DNA of 64,000 nt, taken from contig NZ_JAFDOE010000004.1 of NCBI RefSeq assembly GCF_018342065.1, forward strand, positions 171,957-235,956. Direction: 5' to 3'. The stretch comes from Citrobacter sp. FP75 (GTDB lineage: Bacteria > Pseudomonadota > Gammaproteobacteria > Enterobacterales > Enterobacteriaceae). Position 1 is the first letter of the stretch. Every line of letters starts with the position of its first letter. The notes under the pieces were generated by a model. That model saw nothing but the letters and a program-made list of their open reading frames with translations. It searched no databases and was not told where the DNA came from. Below are positions 46,752 through 55,635 of this stretch, piece by piece. Made by a program: the position numbers and the translations under genes.

Positions 46752-48689
46752 TCAGAATTTGACCCAGTCATCCTGGACATTGGAGGAAGGTCGTTTACTC
46801 GTGGTCATACGGGCAGTATTCCCGTGGTTTACCCGGCGATGTTCCGCCTGTGTGGTTTGATCATTCGATACGCGGAAGATCGACACGACTTTTTCAAGCT
46901 GTACCGCCTGCTCCTCCAGCGAACTGGCCGCAGCAGAAGATTCTTCCACCAGAGCGGCGTTCTGCTGAGTGGTGGTGTCCATTTCGGCCATCGCTTGCGC
47001 AATTTGCGAGATCCCCCGGCTTTGCTCATCGGTAGCAGCGGCAATTTCGCTCATGATGTCCCGAACCTGCGCAACGGAAGTCTCAATTTTAGACATCGCA
47101 TCGCCTGCATTTTCGACAAGGTTAAAACCGGTATCGACATGCACGACAGACTCATTAATCAGGTTTTCAATCTCTTTGGCTGACTGGGCGCTACGCTGGG
47201 CAAGCGTACGCACTTCAGCAGCCACAACGGCAAAACCTTTCCCCTGGTCACCTGCGCGGGCGGCCTCAACGGCGGCATTTAGCGCCAAAATGTTGGTCTG
47301 GAAGGCAATGCTGTTGATGACGGTGGTGATTTCAGAAATACGATGCGAACTGCTTCGCACATTCTTCATGGTATCGATCACCTGCTGCGATATCTCACTG
47401 CCTGCTGTCGCATGCTGCGAGGCTTCATCCGCCAGCAGACGCGCATGGTTGGCGTTTTCCGCGTTCAGCGCCACGGTTGAGGTAAGCTCTTCCATACTTG
47501 CCGCGGTTTCCACCACGGCAGCGGACTGTTGCTCGGTACGTGCAGACAAATCCATATTGCCCGCCGCAATTTCTGATGAAGAACGCGCGACGCTATCCAC
47601 ACCGTTACGCACATCGTTAATGATGTTTTTCAGGTTGTCGTTCATGGTGGAAACAGCCTGCATTAACAAGCCCGGCTCATCGCGGCGGGTGCTGGTCAGT
47701 GTGCTGGTCAGATCGCCTTTGGCGATTTGTTCAGCCACACGCAGGGTTTCGTTGAGCGGGCGGGTTATGGATGTGGTTATGCCAATCGCCAGCAGGATCC
47801 CTAACGCAATACCAATAGCAGCGACAATACCCATCTGCAGTTGCACGTTACCGACCGTGTCAGTCACCATTTTCTGCTGCATGGCAAACAGAGTCTGGAT
47901 TGCCTGGGTCAACGAGATCGCTTTACCCGCTAAGGCATCGGACAGCGTTGCCTGTTGGTTCCAGACATTTTTATAATTCTCCAGTTCGGAAGCTACGTTC
48001 TGCATCTCTTCAAGACCAGACTGCAACCAGACCTTTTGCTCTTCAGAAGAAATCGGTAACAGTTGCCCGGTGTCAGCCTTTGCTGTCTCCAGACGTTTGT
48101 GAATCCCTTTCAGTAACACCTCTGTCGGGTGCTGCTTGTACAGCGCCATCTGCGAATCAATATCGCTCATAATAAAGGCGATCTGCGCCGCGATAAGCGA
48201 ATGCTGAGCATCTAGCGTACCGTTTCGGCTCAGTTCTGAGGCCAATTCTGAGTTATCACACAGCCCTTGTGTGCTGAGTTTCTGTTCGCTGGTTTTCTTT
48301 TCAGAAAGCGCTTTCGTAAAAGGCACCAAAGTCGTGACATAACTATTCACTGCATTCGCGGTATCTGCCAATGCCTTTGCCCCTTCAGGAGACCAGGAGA
48401 GCGCTTTCATTTCAGTGACGATACTTTGCATACGCTGGGTGGCAGCATTGGTCTGGTCCAGATACTTCTGGTCCAGCGTATATTGAAAACTAGTACGCCC
48501 TAAGCGGACCTGAGACAACGCATTAAATAAATCAGTGGTATGTCCATTTTTTTCAACCTTGTCCTGAATATTAGTAAGACCAAGCAAACCAGAAACAAGA
48601 ATGACAAGCGTCACAAGCAAGACGATTGAAAAGCCAAAGAATAATTTCTTACTTACTTTTAAATTGGTGAAGCGATTTATTATGCTCAT
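46752..48689 (-). CDS. Methyl-accepting chemotaxis protein
   Basis: The 645-residue chemoreceptor has two membrane helices (FFGFSIVLLVTLVILVSGLLGL near the N-terminus and VAAIGIALGILLAIGITTSI near 290-310), a large helical periplasmic domain between them, HAMP (TRPLNETLRVAEQIAKGDLT) and a signalling domain. The signalling tip contains AFQTNILALNAAVEAARAGD, then GKGFAVVAAEVRTLAQRSA. The C-terminus ends DDWVKF, which fits the xWxxF tether for CheR/CheB. The periplasmic domain is about 250 residues, longer than in Tar. Ligand unknown. Confidence 0.92.
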   Translation of the reverse strand: MSIINRFTNLKVSKKLFFGFSIVLLVTLVILVSGLLGLTNIQDKVEKNGHTTDLFNALSQVRLGRTSFQYTLDQKYLDQTNAATQRMQSIVTEMKALSWSPEGAKALADTANAVNSYVTTLVPFTKALSEKKTSEQKLSTQGLCDNSELASELSRNGTLDAQHSLIAAQIAFIMSDIDSQMALYKQHPTEVLLKGIHKRLETAKADTGQLLPISSEEQKVWLQSGLEEMQNVASELENYKNVWNQQATLSDALAGKAISLTQAIQTLFAMQQKMVTDTVGNVQLQMGIVAAIGIALGILLAIGITTSITRPLNETLRVAEQIAKGDLTSTLTSTRRDEPGLLMQAVSTMNDNLKNIINDVRNGVDSVARSSSEIAAGNMDLSARTEQQSAAVVETAASMEELTSTVALNAENANHARLLADEASQHATAGSEISQQVIDTMKNVRSSSHRISEITTVINSIAFQTNILALNAAVEAARAGDQGKGFAVVAAEVRTLAQRSAQSAKEIENLINESVVHVDTGFNLVENAGDAMSKIETSVAQVRDIMSEIAAATDEQSRGISQIAQAMAEMDTTTQQNAALVEESSAAASSLEEQAVQLEKVVSIFRVSNDQTTQAEHRRVNHGNTARMTTSKRPSSNVQDDWVKF

Positions 48690-48824
48690 ATATTATTCCA
48701 GTGCCGGAATGAACCGAACAACAATGCTATTTAACCATCATTAATAAGAAATTGAATATAGAATAAGAATGATAAAAAAAAGCCCTTCACACGTAAGTGT
48801 TCAGGGCAAACACCTGAGTTGACA

Positions 48825-49265
48825 TCACTCACTCAGGGTATCTGTCTTCTCCCCTTTTTTAACGGAGTGAGCCGGGAGCTCGCTCACTCTGTAATAGACG
48901 GGGATCACATCAGGATAATTAATGATGTAACCACGCCCTCTAATATTAAGGATAAAATCTCCAGGTAACCCTAGCAGGCTTAATTTATTATTAAGATTGT
49001 GCAGAACCTGCCATAATCTTTGTGTGGAAGGGCTGAGGTTATGCGCTTCCCAGATCTCTTCAAATAACTCTTCTTTGGGAACTGGCTTGGTCCTGCCATT
49101 CATCAGCAGATACAGAAAAAGCCTTAACATTGTTTCATTGAAATAAATTGACGCAAAAGCGATGCTTTTATCGGTATGGCTCCCTGTCAGCCGATACAGC
49201 CTGCGGTTAGAAATATCAAAATGAATCTCATCACCTATCATAAATCCATATAGACGATAGCCCAT
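48825..49265 (-). CDS. Winged-helix (OmpR/CadC-type) DNA-binding protein
   Basis: The 146-residue protein has a winged-helix output domain: MLRLFLYLLMNGRTKPVPKE, then ELFEEIWEAHNLSPSTQRLW, and NIRGRGYIIN at the wing. There is no receiver domain and no membrane helix, so it is a short cytoplasmic relative of CadC-type regulators. It is divergent from the membrane-bound winged-helix gene 570 bases away. Targets unknown. Confidence 0.75.
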   Translation of the reverse strand: MGYRLYGFMIGDEIHFDISNRRLYRLTGSHTDKSIAFASIYFNETMLRLFLYLLMNGRTKPVPKEELFEEIWEAHNLSPSTQRLWQVLHNLNNKLSLLGLPGDFILNIRGRGYIINYPDVIPVYYRVSELPAHSVKKGEKTDTLSE

Positions 49266-49838
49266 ATCTTATACCCACGTTAAATGAAGACTAACATGCA
49301 CCTCTACATATAAGCGTTGAGATAATCCATACCGTTTATGTGGTGGATTATATGGCTGCTATAAATGCTTTCCAATCCACAACCCGATGCACTATAAAGA
49401 ACCGGTCGTTTAGCATTCGTTTATGGTAGATTAGAAGTAATAAATGAAATTGACAGTTTAATATTCTTTAAAATGGCAACATGAAAACCTATTTATTCTG
49501 TTCAGGCATATGCAACCAATCACTCAATTTTAAATGTCGAAATTTTGTAATTATAAAGAATTAAATTCTGCATCTTCTGAAGATTTTCGTTATCCACTCG
49601 GCCCAGCTATCAATCGAGACCACAATAAGGGCAAAAAGCTTGCAGAAGCAGTGATCTTTTTTGATTTATAATGAATCATAGCGGACGACTGGAGAGGGGA
49701 TACGCGTGAAAGACACAGATAAGTACATGTACAACATCATGATTTATAACATTAAAAATCTTAATCAGAATTTTAGCAGTCGGATAATCTAAACACATTG
49801 AACAGCCTGATGTTCTACAGGTCGCAAATGGGCATGTC
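49266..49838. promoter_or_regulatory. Long AT-rich divergent region between two winged-helix regulators
   Basis: No sizeable gene is present in these 573 bases. The length and base composition suggest a heavily regulated divergent promoter region. A possible 28-codon frame lies at 49706-49792. Confidence 0.5.
49706..49792 (+). CDS. Possible small protein (28 residues)
   Basis: A GTG-started frame (MKDTDKYMYNIMIYNIKNLN...) follows a good ribosome-binding sequence GGAGAGGGG at 49691-49699. It ends 47 bases before the CadC-like gene. It could be a leader peptide or chance. I know no homologue. Confidence 0.2.
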   Translation: MKDTDKYMYNIMIYNIKNLNQNFSSRII

Positions 49839-50633
49839 ATGAAAAAAGTGTTTATGATAAACGAGACGGTAATTTTCGAGCCGGAACTTCGCCGCCTTGG
49901 GCCATTAGCCAACTACCCGGAACGGGCTGTCGCCTTGCATGGCCCTGTTAGTGAGTGCCTGACGCAGTTGCTTGAACATAATGGACAGGTGCTGAGCCAG
50001 CGTTATCTGTTCTCTGCCGTATGGGAAAAGCAAGGTGCGGTAGTAACGACTAACGCCCTTTATCAAACGATTTCTTCTATCCGAAAAGCGCTGAAAGCAG
50101 CCGACCTCGCTGACGATGTCATCAAAACGATTTCCAAGGAAGGTTTTAAGAGCATCGCTCGTGTTGTCGTGGGTGAACGAGAGGATTTTCTGAAACCACA
50201 GAGCATGCCTGCCAATCCCATTTTTGTGGCATCATCCTCCGCGCCACCAGAAACGAATGCCATGCCCCACACAGCGCCACGAAAACACGCGATAGTGTAC
50301 GGGTTGGCCGCCCTGCTGTTTATTCTTTCCTGCTACGTGCTTTATCTGACCTGGACATATGATGAACCGGCCTTTGCCAATTATTATAATACTGGTCAGA
50401 TGAACGGCTGCCACATTTTCTCTTCATGGCACGATCGAGACAAAAGTCGAAGCGCATTCGAGACCTTATCTGGCCGCTATCCTGTTAAATGTAATCAGGG
50501 TGAAATAGCATATTTAACGCTCAACCATGCACAACGCGGGGTATCTGTTTTAGTTTGCGACAAAAATCCGCAAGAAAGTAGCGCACATTGCCACTCTATT
50601 TATTACAAGCAGCAATACCATGAAAATGAATAA
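49839..50633 (+). CDS. CadC/ToxR-type membrane regulator (YqeI-like)
   Basis: The 264-residue protein has an N-terminal winged helix (LHGPVSECLTQLLEHNGQVL, then YLFSAVWEKQGAVVTTNALY and KTISKEGFKS), a membrane helix at about 151-171, and a periplasmic domain of about 90 residues with four cysteines. This is ToxR/CadC architecture, similar in layout to E. coli YqeI. Its stop overlaps the next gene, a small membrane protein, as toxR-toxS and yqeI-yqeJ do. The input signal is unknown. Confidence 0.8.
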   Translation: MKKVFMINETVIFEPELRRLGPLANYPERAVALHGPVSECLTQLLEHNGQVLSQRYLFSAVWEKQGAVVTTNALYQTISSIRKALKAADLADDVIKTISKEGFKSIARVVVGEREDFLKPQSMPANPIFVASSSAPPETNAMPHTAPRKHAIVYGLAALLFILSCYVLYLTWTYDEPAFANYYNTGQMNGCHIFSSWHDRDKSRSAFETLSGRYPVKCNQGEIAYLTLNHAQRGVSVLVCDKNPQESSAHCHSIYYKQQYHENE

Positions 50634-51084
50634 AGGGATCGTTATCTGGTCGCTGATTGCTCTGGCGATTGTCACTCCGCTACTCGTTGCTACTTATATT
50701 CAACATCAGAGGAAGAATTTCAGCTGCGAGATCCACACAACCATCGTTTATGATAATTCAGTTCTGGATATGATCCTCGACTTTAACCTTAATAATGGTA
50801 ATGGCACCTATGAAGCTGCCGGTGAATACAATGAAAATGGCGCACCGACTCAGTCCGTCAGTAATAAAGTATCGTTTAAATATTGGTATGAAGATGGGCA
50901 AGTCATTATGGTTTCTGATGAGGCAAACCCATTACCTAAGAAAGATGAATTTTTCAGGCAATTTATCCCCGATTTCTTTCAGCACCGTAATCGTGGCGTT
51001 CGATTCCAGATAACACCGGTAAACGCCATCAGCTATATTTTCACGTATGATGACGCCCCGGTTTTTTATTGCTCAAAAAACTAA
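50620..51084 (+). CDS. Small membrane-anchored partner of the CadC-like regulator (YqeJ-like)
   Basis: The 154-residue protein has one N-terminal membrane helix (IVIWSLIALAIVTPLLVATYI) and a periplasmic domain with two cysteines. The gene overlaps the preceding regulator by 14 bases (or eight, if the ATG at 50626 is used). The pair resembles yqeI-yqeJ. A ToxS-like stabilising role is inferred from position and topology. Confidence 0.65.
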   Translation: MKMNKGIVIWSLIALAIVTPLLVATYIQHQRKNFSCEIHTTIVYDNSVLDMILDFNLNNGNGTYEAAGEYNENGAPTQSVSNKVSFKYWYEDGQVIMVSDEANPLPKKDEFFRQFIPDFFQHRNRGVRFQITPVNAISYIFTYDDAPVFYCSKN

Positions 51085-51112
51085 TCTGCTACGCAATAAG
51101 TAGACGACCGAA

Positions 51113-51871
51113 TTACAAGAACATCCCGCCAGACACCTCGATGCGCTGGGCTGTCATCCAGGCCAGCTCATCACTGAGAAGCGCGGCAATGGCATCCCCA
51201 ATATCATCCGGCAACCCAACGCGTCCCAGGGCGGTTTGTGAGGCGATATACGCATTCAGCTGTGCGTTGTCCCGCACGTTTCCGCCACCAAAATCGGTCT
51301 CAATCGCGCCAGGGGCAATGATATTCGCCGTAATACCGCGCTCCCCCAACTCTTTCGCCTGATAGCGGGTTAGCACTTCCATCGCGCCTTTCATGGCGGC
51401 ATAAGCGCTGTAGCCAGGCAGGGCAAAACGCGACAACCCGGTCGACACATTGAGGATCCTGCCGCCCTGCTTTATCAGCGGCAACAAGCTCTGCGTCAGG
51501 AAAAACGGGCCTTTAAACTGGATGTTCAAAAGCTGGTCAAACTGCGCCTCGGTGAAGGCAGTATACGGCGCATTTATGCCAATTCCTGCGTTGTTCAATA
51601 AATAATCAAACCCCTCACACTGCCACTGGGTTTGCAGCGTTTCCTGCATTTGTTCAACAAAGCGCGGGAACGTTGAAATATCCCCGACATTCAACGGCAA
51701 TGTTGCTGCTTTCCCGCCAAGTTGGCGAATTTCATCCACCACCTGCAGGGCTTCTTTTTCGTTGCTGTTCCACGTCAGGATAATGCCAATTCCTTTGCTC
51801 GCCAGCTTAAGCGCCGCGTTTTTACCCAGTCCACGACCGCCGCCGGTCACCAATGCGATGCGTTGCGTCAT
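51113..51871 (-). CDS. Short-chain dehydrogenase/reductase
   Basis: The 252-residue protein is a classical SDR: cofactor loop VTGGGRGLGKNAALKL, NNAG motif (YLLNNAGIG), catalytic Ser in LNVSTGLSRF and YSAYAAMKGAME for Tyr-x3-Lys. The C-terminal IEVSGGMFL is standard. I start at 51871 (MTQRIALVTGGG). It is divergent from yhjC, which may regulate it, as is common for LysR-type pairs. Substrate unknown. K-12 lacks it here. Confidence 0.88.
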   Translation of the reverse strand: MTQRIALVTGGGRGLGKNAALKLASKGIGIILTWNSNEKEALQVVDEIRQLGGKAATLPLNVGDISTFPRFVEQMQETLQTQWQCEGFDYLLNNAGIGINAPYTAFTEAQFDQLLNIQFKGPFFLTQSLLPLIKQGGRILNVSTGLSRFALPGYSAYAAMKGAMEVLTRYQAKELGERGITANIIAPGAIETDFGGGNVRDNAQLNAYIASQTALGRVGLPDDIGDAIAALLSDELAWMTAQRIEVSGGMFL

Positions 51872-51990
51872 AAGAAACCCCATTTCTGCTGTAGTGAAGA
51901 TTGAGATTGAGCTTATTAGGTGTTAGAAAAACAATAAATACTGTTAATTGCGCATTACTGTTTCAATCAGAACAACAATAGGGCATGAGG

Positions 51991-52890
51991 ATGGATAAAA
52001 TTCACGCAATGCAGTTGTTCATCCGCGTCGCAGAACTGGAGAGCTTTTCGCGCGCGGCCGACACCCTCGGACTGCCTAAGGGTAGCGTATCGCGCCAAAT
52101 CCAGGCGCTGGAAAATCATCTGGGGACTCAGTTGCTGCATCGCACCACCCGCCGCGTTCAGTTGACCCAGGACGGTATGATCTATTACGAACGCGCGAAA
52201 GATCTGTTGAGCAATCTGGATGAACTGGACGGGCTGTTTCATCACGATCCCACCAGCATCAGCGGTAAGCTGCGGGTCGATATGCCGGTTGGCGTCGCCA
52301 GGAATCTGGTAATGCCCCGCCTGCCCACCTTTTTACATCAGTATCCAGGACTTGAACTCGAACTCAGCAGCAGCGACCGCCTGGTGGATTTAATACGCGA
52401 AGGTTTCGATTGCGTAGTGCGCGTGGGCACGCTGAAAGATTCTGGACTTATTGCCCGTCCGCTGGGGAAACTGACGCAGATTAACTGTGCCAGCCCACAG
52501 TATCTGGCCCGTTTTGGTTATCCAGAAAACCTGGAAGATTTGGTTTCGCATGCGGTGGTGCATTACGCGGTAAACTTGGGTACGCGCTCGCAGGGTTTCG
52601 AAGTAGCGACAGACAACGGACCCCGGTGGATTAAAACCGGCGGCATGCTGACGGTAAACAGCACCGAAACCTATCATGCGGCCTGTCTTGCCGGGTTGGG
52701 TATCATCCAGGTCCCACGAGTAGGCGTACGCGAGGCATTACGCGCCGGTACGCTGGTCGAAGTCTTACCGCAATATCGCGCCGAAGCGATGCCGGTATCT
52801 TTGCTTTATCCGCATCGCCGCAATCTCTCCCGCCGGGTACACCTGTTTATGGAGTGGCTGACCGGCGTGATGAAAGACTATGTGGACTGA
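51991..52890 (+). CDS. yhjC: YhjC LysR-family regulator
   Basis: The 299-residue protein has the LysR N-terminal helix-turn-helix (MQLFIRVAELESFSRAADTL, then GLPKGSVSRQIQALENHLGT) and the periplasmic-binding-fold effector domain. It matches E. coli YhjC along its length. I use the start MDKIHAM at 51991 as in E. coli; an ATG two codons earlier is possible. Confidence 0.9.
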   Translation: MDKIHAMQLFIRVAELESFSRAADTLGLPKGSVSRQIQALENHLGTQLLHRTTRRVQLTQDGMIYYERAKDLLSNLDELDGLFHHDPTSISGKLRVDMPVGVARNLVMPRLPTFLHQYPGLELELSSSDRLVDLIREGFDCVVRVGTLKDSGLIARPLGKLTQINCASPQYLARFGYPENLEDLVSHAVVHYAVNLGTRSQGFEVATDNGPRWIKTGGMLTVNSTETYHAACLAGLGIIQVPRVGVREALRAGTLVEVLPQYRAEAMPVSLLYPHRRNLSRRVHLFMEWLTGVMKDYVD

Positions 52891-52937
52891 CACGCTATAC
52901 TGTCCTGTGAATGCATAAAATAAGGACTACCGCCCTG

Positions 52938-53966
52938 ATGACGCAGGAAAAAGACGTAAAACGCCCCATTCAGGAACTTGAGCACACCCCGATCGTAAAA
53001 ATTGAGACGCCAGAGCGTGACCGCACGGAGACCAACAGTAGGCCCCATCAGGTGCTGAAAACGGCCCTGACTCTGGCAGAACGCGTTCAGCGCCAGCCCT
53101 TTATCGCCCACCTGATCCGTGCTACAGAGCGTTTTAATGACCGGATGGGAAACCAGTTTGGCGCAGCGATTACCTATTTCTCGTTCCTGTCGATGATCCC
53201 CATTCTGATGGTATCGTTTGCCGCTGCCGGTTTTATTCTCGCTTCGCACCCCACACTATTGCAGGATATCTTCAGCAAAATCCTGATTAACGTCAGCGAT
53301 CCGACGCTCGCCTCCACGCTGAAAAACACCATCAATACTGCCGTTCAGCAGCGTACTACCGTCGGTCTGGTTGGGCTGGGTATCGCGCTTTATTCCGGAA
53401 TTAACTGGATGGGAAACCTGCGCGAAGCGATACGTGCTCAGTCGCGAGACGTTTGGGAGCGCACGCCGCAGGATCAGGAAAAAATTTGGGTCAAATATCT
53501 GCGTGATTTTATCTCGCTGATTGGATTACTGATTGCGCTGATCGTCACGTTGTCGATTACCTCCATCTCTGGTTCTGCCCAGCAGATGATTATCTCGGCC
53601 CTGTACCTCGACGACATCGAATGGCTGAAGCCCGCCTGGCGACTGATCGGCCTGGCGATCTCCATTTTTGCCAACTATCTGCTGTTCTTCTGGATTTTCT
53701 GGCGACTTCCCCGCCATCGCCCGCGTAAGAAGGCGCTGATTCGCGGTACATTTATCGCCGCCCTTGGCTTTGAAGCCATCAAAATTATTATGACCTGGAC
53801 GCTGCCGTCGCTGGTGCAATCACCCTCTGGCGCGGCGTTTGGATCGGTGCTCGGCCTGATGGCGTTCTTCTATTTCTTCGCCCGCCTGACCCTGTTCTGC
53901 GCCGCCTGGATAGCCACCGCTGAATACAAAGATGACCCCCGGATGCCGGGGAAAACGCACCGCTAG
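52938..53966 (+). CDS. yhjD: YhjD inner-membrane protein (YihY/virulence factor BrkB family)
   Basis: The 342-residue protein has six or so membrane helices (ITYFSFLSMIPILMVSFAAAGFIL and following) and is close to E. coli YhjD after residue 50. In E. coli, yhjD mutations relieve the need for KDO in lipid A, which suggests a role in lipid IVA export. I start at 52938 (MTQEKDVKRPIQEL), the family start, nine codons into the frame. The N-terminal 45 residues differ from E. coli. Confidence 0.9.
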   Translation: MTQEKDVKRPIQELEHTPIVKIETPERDRTETNSRPHQVLKTALTLAERVQRQPFIAHLIRATERFNDRMGNQFGAAITYFSFLSMIPILMVSFAAAGFILASHPTLLQDIFSKILINVSDPTLASTLKNTINTAVQQRTTVGLVGLGIALYSGINWMGNLREAIRAQSRDVWERTPQDQEKIWVKYLRDFISLIGLLIALIVTLSITSISGSAQQMIISALYLDDIEWLKPAWRLIGLAISIFANYLLFFWIFWRLPRHRPRKKALIRGTFIAALGFEAIKIIMTWTLPSLVQSPSGAAFGSVLGLMAFFYFFARLTLFCAAWIATAEYKDDPRMPGKTHR

Positions 53967-53977
53967 TCTTCGTCAAC

Positions 53978-54004
53978 TGCCGGATGACGCTACGTTCATC
54001 CGGC
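53978..54004. repeat. REP element
   Basis: TGCCGGATGA and TTCATCCGGC arms around ACGCTACG, downstream of yhjD. Confidence 0.8.
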
Positions 54005-54264
54005 CTGTGCCCCAAATGCTTGCATCGCCATCCAGTACATTCTTAGGATATAAATCCAACCTGTAACTTTTATTTAACCAAAAACCAGTTTTATCATCCA
54101 AGTTTTAAATTGTGTGAAGCATTTCATAGAAGTGAAACCGCCGGCCTAAAAATTATCCCCTTTTTGCCTTATTTTTGACCACGCGCAACGTTTGTTACAG
54201 ATTGAAATGTCTCTTTTGCTGTGCGTAATATGACCATTCGTTCGACAAAAAATAAGAAAATATT

Positions 54265-55587
54265 ATGCAAGCAACCGCCACAACGCTCGACAACGAACAG
54301 GAACATACCCCGGTCAACTCGCGCAATAAAGTCGTCGTCGCCTCACTCATCGGCACCGCCATTGAGTTCTTCGACTTCTACATTTACGCCACCGCTGCGG
54401 TGATCGTGTTCCCTCACATCTTCTTCCCCCAGGGCGACCCGGCCGCGGCAACGCTGCAGTCTCTCGCAACGTTTGCTATCGCCTTTGTCGCGCGACCGAT
54501 CGGCTCTGCGGTGTTCGGACATTTCGGCGACCGTGTCGGGCGCAAGGTCACGCTGGTTGCCTCGCTGCTGACCATGGGGATCTCGACGGTGATTATCGGC
54601 TTGTTGCCTGGCTACGCGACGATTGGGATTTTCGCCCCGATCCTGCTGGCGCTGGCTCGCTTTGGTCAGGGTTTAGGCCTGGGCGGTGAATGGGGCGGTG
54701 CTGCGCTGCTGGCAACGGAAAATGCTCCACCGCGCAAGCGGGCGCTGTACGGTTCCTTCCCTCAGTTGGGCGCGCCGATCGGCTTTTTCTTTGCCAACGG
54801 CACGTTTCTTCTGCTCTCGTGGTTGTTGACCGATGAGCAGTTTATGAGCTGGGGCTGGCGCGTACCGTTCATTTCCTCTGCGGTGCTGGTGATTATCGGC
54901 CTGTACGTTCGCGTTTCACTGCATGAATCCCCCGTTTTCGCCAAAGTCGCGGCGGCGAAAAAGCAGGTGAAAATCCCGCTGGGTACACTGCTGACGAAGC
55001 ATGTTCGCGTCACGATCCTCGGCACGTTTATCATGCTGGCGACCTATACGCTGTTTTATATCATGACCGTCTACTCGATGACCTTCAGTACCGCCGCAGC
55101 CCCTGTGGGCCTTGGCTTACCGCGTAATGAAGTCCTGTGGATGCTGATGATGGCGGTGATTGGCTTTGGCGTCATGGTACCGATAGCCGGGCTGCTGGCC
55201 GACGCGTTTGGTCGTCGTAAGAGCATGCTCATCATCACCACGCTTATCATTCTGTTCGCCCTGTTCGCCTTTAAACCGTTGTTGGGTTCTGGCAATCCGG
55301 CGCTGGTATTTGTCTTCTTGCTGCTGGGGCTGAGCCTGATGGGGCTGACCTTCGGCCCGATGGGCGCGCTGCTGCCGGAGTTGTTCCCGACCGAGGTTCG
55401 CTACACAGGCGCGTCGTTCTCGTATAACGTTTCATCCATTCTCGGCGCTTCCGTGGCCCCTTACATCGCCGCCTGGCTGCAGGGCAACTACGGCCTGCCA
55501 GCCGTCGGTATTTATCTGGCATCGATGGCGGCGTTAACGCTGATTGCGCTGTTATTAACCCACGAAACCCGCCATCAATCGTTGTAA
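54265..55587 (+). CDS. yhjE: YhjE MFS metabolite:H+ symporter
   Basis: The 440-residue protein is a major facilitator of the metabolite:H+ symporter (ShiA/ProP) group with 12 membrane helices. Family motifs are visible: IGTAIEFFDFYIYATAA, HFGDRVGRKVTL, GLGLGGEWGGAALLATEN and FPTEVRYTGASFSYN. It matches E. coli YhjE (440). The substrate is not known. It is monocistronic, with REP sequences on both sides. Confidence 0.93.
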   Translation: MQATATTLDNEQEHTPVNSRNKVVVASLIGTAIEFFDFYIYATAAVIVFPHIFFPQGDPAAATLQSLATFAIAFVARPIGSAVFGHFGDRVGRKVTLVASLLTMGISTVIIGLLPGYATIGIFAPILLALARFGQGLGLGGEWGGAALLATENAPPRKRALYGSFPQLGAPIGFFFANGTFLLLSWLLTDEQFMSWGWRVPFISSAVLVIIGLYVRVSLHESPVFAKVAAAKKQVKIPLGTLLTKHVRVTILGTFIMLATYTLFYIMTVYSMTFSTAAAPVGLGLPRNEVLWMLMMAVIGFGVMVPIAGLLADAFGRRKSMLIITTLIILFALFAFKPLLGSGNPALVFVFLLLGLSLMGLTFGPMGALLPELFPTEVRYTGASFSYNVSSILGASVAPYIAAWLQGNYGLPAVGIYLASMAALTLIALLLTHETRHQSL

Positions 55588-55593
55588 TTTGAT

Positions 55594-55621
55594 TGCCGGA
55601 TAGCGCCTCGCTTATCCGGCA
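55594..55621. repeat. REP element
   Basis: TGCCGGATA and TATCCGGCA arms between the convergent yhjE and yhjG genes; may also terminate transcription. Confidence 0.85.
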
Positions 55622-55635
55622 GTTTTCTTCTGAAA

